This document shows positions 23,073 to 25,904 of a DNA stretch of 25,904 nt, piece by piece (positions within the stretch are counted from its first letter, which is position 1; each line of letters starts with the position of its first letter). Made by a program: the position numbers and the translations under genes. The stretch is from Pseudomonadota bacterium (GTDB lineage Bacteria; Desulfobacterota; Desulfovibrionia; Desulfovibrionales; Desulfomicrobiaceae), in contig JAEWKZ010000069.1 of the NCBI GenBank assembly GCA_023393525.1, forward strand, positions 1 to 25,904, given 5' to 3'. The notes beneath the pieces are model-generated. The model worked only from the letters and a program-made list of their open reading frames with translations. It was not told the DNA's origin and ran no database searches.

Positions 23073-24209
23073 ATGACAAACGCGCCCACCATCTGGATAA
23101 ACGCAGGCGAAACCTCCGGCGACCTGCACGGACAGCTTCTGGTCCAGGCTCTGCGCGAGCAGTGTCCCGGAGCCTCGTTCACGGGCATGGCCGGACCGGC
23201 CATGCGCGAGGAAGGAGTTGACGCCCTGCTCCGAACCGAGGCCCTGTCGGTCATGGGCTTCACCGAGGTCTTGGCCCAGCTGCCCAAAATCATGGGTCTT
23301 CTACGCACCGTGAAAGACCAGTTGGCCAAGACCCGACCGGACGTTGTGGTGGTCATCGACGCCCCTGATTTTCACTTCCGCGTGGCCCGCATCGCGCAGA
23401 GTCTGGGCATCCCCGTGGTGTACTACATCAGCCCCAAGCTCTGGGCCTGGCGCGAGGGACGGGTGGAGTTTTTGCGCCGCCACGTGGATCGCCTCGTCTC
23501 CATCCTGCCTTTTGAAGTCGACTTCTATGCCCGTCACGGCATGGCCATAGACTATGTCGGCCATCCCCTGCTCGACTCCATCAGAACGCAGGAAATCCTG
23601 GCTACGCCCCCCCGCGCGAACCGCATCGGCATCCTGCCCGGCAGCCGCAAGCGCGAGATCACGTCGCTGCTGCCGGTGTTCTCCCGCGCCGCCGCCCTGC
23701 TGACCGCCCGCCATCCGGACCTGGAGTTTGTCCTGCCCGTGGCTCCGGGCATGGACCGCGATCTGATCACGAGCTGCTGGGCCTCCGAGACCCCCGTCAC
23801 CCTGGCCGACAGTTCGGATCGTTACGAACTCATGCGCTCCTGCCGGGCGATCATGGCCGCTTCGGGCACGGCGACGCTGGAGACGGCCCTGCTCGAAGTG
23901 CCCACGGCCGTGGCCTACAAATTTTCGCCCCTGACGTATCTTTTGGGACGCATGCTGGTGAAAGTGCCCTTCATTTCCCTGCCCAACCTGATCCTGGGCC
24001 AATCCGTGTTTCCTGAATTCTTGCAGCACGCCGCCAACCCCTCGGCCCTGGCGGCGGCCATGTCGCAATGGATAAAGGACACTCCCGCGCGCGCCCGCGT
24101 TCTGGACCAGCTGGGCACCCTGCCCGGCCTGCTCGGAGGCGGAGGGGCCACGGCGCGGGCGGCGAAAATCGTGCTGGAAACCATGCGAAAACCATACGAT
24201 CCGGCCTGA
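23073..24209 (+). CDS. lpxB: Lipid-A-disaccharide synthase LpxB
   Basis: LpxB is a peripheral membrane glycosyltransferase (GT19) that joins UDP-2,3-diacylglucosamine and lipid X into the lipid A disaccharide. The 378-residue product matches the family length. It has AGETSGDLHG (11-20), GFTEVLAQLPKI (62-73), VIDAPDFHFRVA (94-105) holding the conserved Asp pair, SPKLWAWREGR, VGHPLLD, ILPGSRKREI (187-196) and MAASGTATLE (261-270). The frame is open to 22959, but the family start corresponds to the ATG at 23073. A clear ribosome-binding site is not visible. Unusually for E. coli-trained eyes, no other lpx gene adjoins it. Confidence 0.97.
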   Translation: MTNAPTIWINAGETSGDLHGQLLVQALREQCPGASFTGMAGPAMREEGVDALLRTEALSVMGFTEVLAQLPKIMGLLRTVKDQLAKTRPDVVVVIDAPDFHFRVARIAQSLGIPVVYYISPKLWAWREGRVEFLRRHVDRLVSILPFEVDFYARHGMAIDYVGHPLLDSIRTQEILATPPRANRIGILPGSRKREITSLLPVFSRAAALLTARHPDLEFVLPVAPGMDRDLITSCWASETPVTLADSSDRYELMRSCRAIMAASGTATLETALLEVPTAVAYKFSPLTYLLGRMLVKVPFISLPNLILGQSVFPEFLQHAANPSALAAAMSQWIKDTPARARVLDQLGTLPGLLGGGGATARAAKIVLETMRKPYDPA

Positions 24210-24236
24210 TCCGAGGCTTGGAGCCAGAGATCAGGC

Positions 24237-24265
24237 TTGACAATCGATTCTCCATTGTTCATCAG
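24237..24265 (+). promoter_or_regulatory. Candidate promoter of the cimA leader
   Basis: A perfect -35 box TTGACA lies at 24237-24242. The -10 box at 17-nt spacing (CATCAG, 24260-24265) matches TATAAT at only three positions. Initiation near 24272 would give a short leader just ahead of the isoleucine-rich leader peptide at 24285. Confidence 0.5.
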
Positions 24266-24284
24266 TTTTCTTGAGAAACAGATT

Positions 24285-24356
24285 ATGAAAAACATCATCG
24301 CCCCCATTTCCATTATTATCATTTCCGTGATTGAAAAATCACGGCCGGGGGAGTGA
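24285..24356 (+). CDS. Isoleucine-rich leader peptide of the cimA attenuator
   Basis: A 23-residue frame (ATG 24285, TGA 24354-24356) encodes a peptide with isoleucine at positions 4, 5, 8, 10, 11, 12, 13 and 16, and valine at 15: 8 of 23 residues, including four in a row. It lies between a TTGACA promoter element and a terminator hairpin, upstream of citramalate synthase, an isoleucine-pathway enzyme. This is the pattern of a transcription-attenuation leader, in which the ribosome stalls on Ile codons when charged tRNA-Ile is scarce. The segment coding for residues 19-23 contains the antiterminator arm. The ribosome-binding site is weak (TTGAGAAA). Confidence 0.85.
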   Translation: MKNIIAPISIIIISVIEKSRPGE

Positions 24357-24422
24357 GGCGTCCGCGCAAGCGGTCATCCACGTAAGCAATAAGCCCCCGG
24401 CCGCAAGGTTCGGGGGCTTTTT
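24342..24422 (+). promoter_or_regulatory. Attenuator: competing antiterminator and terminator helices
   Basis: Antiterminator: CGGCCGGGGG (24342-24351) is perfectly complementary to CCCCCGGCCG (24394-24403), with a small CCGC-GCAA-GCGG hairpin (24362-24373) inside the loop. Terminator: AAGCCCCCG (24391-24399) pairs with CGGGGGCTT (24411-24419), and the T-run ends at 24422. The two helices share 24394-24399 and so exclude each other. A ribosome that reaches the leader stop codon covers 24342-24351 and allows termination. One stalled on the Ile codons leaves it free to form the antiterminator. Confidence 0.85.
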
Positions 24423-24487
24423 CATTACACAACACGCCAGGCCCGCCGGGCATGGAACCATGAACGGCGGACACCGCCAGGAGCACA

Positions 24488-25904
24488 ATGAACGCGATCC
24501 AGATCTACGACACCACCCTGCGCGACGGCACACAGTCCGAGGAACTCAATCTCTCCACCGAGGACAAGCTGCGCATCGCCACCAGGCTCGACCAGCTTGG
24601 CGTGGCCTACATCGAAGGTGGATGGCCCGGCTCCAATCCCAAGGACAAGCGCTTTTTCGCGGAAATGAAGCAGTACCAGCTCGGCACCGCCAAGCTGGCC
24701 GCCTTCGGATCCACCCACGCCGCCAAGGGCACGGCGGAGAGCGACGCCAACCTGCTGGCCCTCATCGAATCCGAAGCGCCGGTGCTGACCATTTTCGGCA
24801 AGACCTGGGACATCCACGTCACCGACGCGCTGAAAATCACCCTGGAGCGCAACCTCGAACTCATCCGCGACTCCCTGGCCTTTTTGCGTCCCCATGCCGA
24901 TGAGCTTTTCTACGATGCCGAACATTTTTTCGACGGCTACAAGAAGAACGCCGACTACGCCATTTCCTGCCTGCAGACGGCCATGGACGCCGGGGCGGAC
25001 CTGCTGGTGCTCTGCGACACCAACGGCGGCAGCCTGCCGGAGGAAATCGCCGCCATCATGGACTCCGTGCGCGAGCGTCTGCCCAAGGCGCGTCTCGGCA
25101 TCCACGTGCACAACGACTGCGAGCTGGCCGTGGCCAATTCCCTGGCCGCCGTGCGCCATGGGGCGGTCCAGGTCCAGGGCACCATGAACGGCTACGGCGA
25201 GCGCTGCGGCAACGCCAACCTCTGCTCCATCATCGCCAATCTGGAACTCAAGATGGGCTGTTCCTGTCTGCCCCAGGGGCATCTGGAGCGCCTGACCGAC
25301 ACCTCGGCCTTTGTGGCCGAAGTGGCCAACCTGCGCTGTTTCAAGCGCCAGCCCTACACGGGCCAGTCCGCCTTCACGCACAAGGGCGGGGTGCATGTCG
25401 CGGCCGTGCGCCGCAACCCGCGCACCTACGAGCACATCGAACCCGAACTGGTCGGCAACAAGCAGCGCATCATCCTTTCGGACTTGGCCGGGCAGTCCAA
25501 CATTCTTTTCAAGGCCAAGCAGTACGGCTTCGAGCTGGACAAGGGCGATCCCTTTGTTCTTGAACTCCTGACGGAGCTCAAGAACCGCGAGGACCAGGGC
25601 TACGAATACTCCGCCGCCGAGGCGTCCTACGAGCTGCTGGTCAACCGCGTGCTGGGCCGGGCGCGCAACTACTTCCGGCTCATGAGCTTCCGCATCCTGG
25701 ACTCGGTCTTCACCGAAGGCGTCGAACCCTTCACCGAGGCCACGGTCATGCTGCGCGTGGGCGGGATGGTCGAGCACACGGCGGCCACGGGCAAGGGCCC
25801 GGTCAACGCCATGGACTGCGCCCTGCGCAAGGGGCTGGAACGATTCTACCCGAACCTGAACGAAATGCGTCTCATGGACTTCAAGGTGCGGGTGCTGGCC
25901 GTGG
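24488..25904 (+). CDS. cimA: (R)-citramalate synthase CimA, partial (3' end beyond window)
   Basis: CimA condenses acetyl-CoA with pyruvate to (R)-citramalate, the first step of a threonine-independent route to isoleucine. The frame is open from the ATG (AGGAG upstream) to the window edge, 472 codons. The N-terminus has YDTTLRDGTQSEE (7-19), the DRE-TIM signature with catalytic Arg and Asp. Then come GGWPGSNPKD (44-53), the form typical of CimA rather than of 2-isopropylmalate synthase, the metal site HVHND (206-210) and NGYGERCGN (234-242). The regulatory LeuA-dimer-like domain begins at the right edge. The isoleucine attenuator upstream supports CimA over LeuA or homocitrate synthase. Confidence 0.93.
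   Translation, partial: MNAIQIYDTTLRDGTQSEELNLSTEDKLRIATRLDQLGVAYIEGGWPGSNPKDKRFFAEMKQYQLGTAKLAAFGSTHAAKGTAESDANLLALIESEAPVLTIFGKTWDIHVTDALKITLERNLELIRDSLAFLRPHADELFYDAEHFFDGYKKNADYAISCLQTAMDAGADLLVLCDTNGGSLPEEIAAIMDSVRERLPKARLGIHVHNDCELAVANSLAAVRHGAVQVQGTMNGYGERCGNANLCSIIANLELKMGCSCLPQGHLERLTDTSAFVAEVANLRCFKRQPYTGQSAFTHKGGVHVAAVRRNPRTYEHIEPELVGNKQRIILSDLAGQSNILFKAKQYGFELDKGDPFVLELLTELKNREDQGYEYSAAEASYELLVNRVLGRARNYFRLMSFRILDSVFTEGVEPFTEATVMLRVGGMVEHTAATGKGPVNAMDCALRKGLERFYPNLNEMRLMDFKVRVLAV

Noticed and set aside
24391..24422. Hairpin before cimA as a simple lpxB terminator
   Set aside because: It lies about 180 nt after lpxB, behind a separate promoter element and a leader peptide, and shares sequence with an antiterminator; attenuation explains it better.

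Overview
The window reads as a GC-rich, Gram-negative chromosome with a lipid A pathway (lpxB), P and L flagellar rings, a sigma-54 style promoter in front of the rod genes, and a CsrA/FliW pair. This combination and the gene order point to a deltaproteobacterium of the Desulfovibrionales type. That placement is inference from gene content, not from a marker phylogeny.

Left half (about 160-10471, all on the minus strand): one flagellar operon in the order flgF-flgG-flgA-flgH-flgI-flgJ-flgN-flgK-flgL-csrA-fliW. It encodes the rod, its two bushings, the assembly helpers, the hook-filament junction proteins, and the post-transcriptional pair CsrA/FliW. A good sigma-54 promoter match lies just upstream of flgF, and a weaker one lies in the flgJ-flgN gap. 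fliW is followed by a terminator, and directly behind it begins what looks like the 5' end of a group II intron that runs off the left edge.

Middle (10606-20994, plus strand): tRNA-Gly(CCC), a terminator-like hairpin, then rimP-nusA-ylxR-infB-DUF503-rbfA-nrnA-truB-rpsO-pnp. This is the conserved transcription/translation/RNA-decay operon that in E. coli starts with the tRNA gene metY. Genes overlap or nearly touch, apart from a hairpin-rich leader before pnp.

Right part: 20952-21716 has no recognisable gene. It holds two divergently oriented copies of a 173-176 bp nested inverted repeat whose conserved internal blocks are shared but whose long stems differ in sequence, with GC hairpins and a doubtful 39-codon frame between them. 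Then come a nucleoside-recognition (Gate) membrane protein and a VanZ-like protein (minus), lpxB (plus), and cimA (citramalate synthase, plus, cut by the right edge).

The cimA leader carries a 23-residue peptide with 8 isoleucine codons, plus mutually exclusive antiterminator and terminator helices. This is a textbook-style ribosome-mediated attenuator fitting the isoleucine role of CimA. The attenuator and the paired repeat element are the two observations most worth following up.
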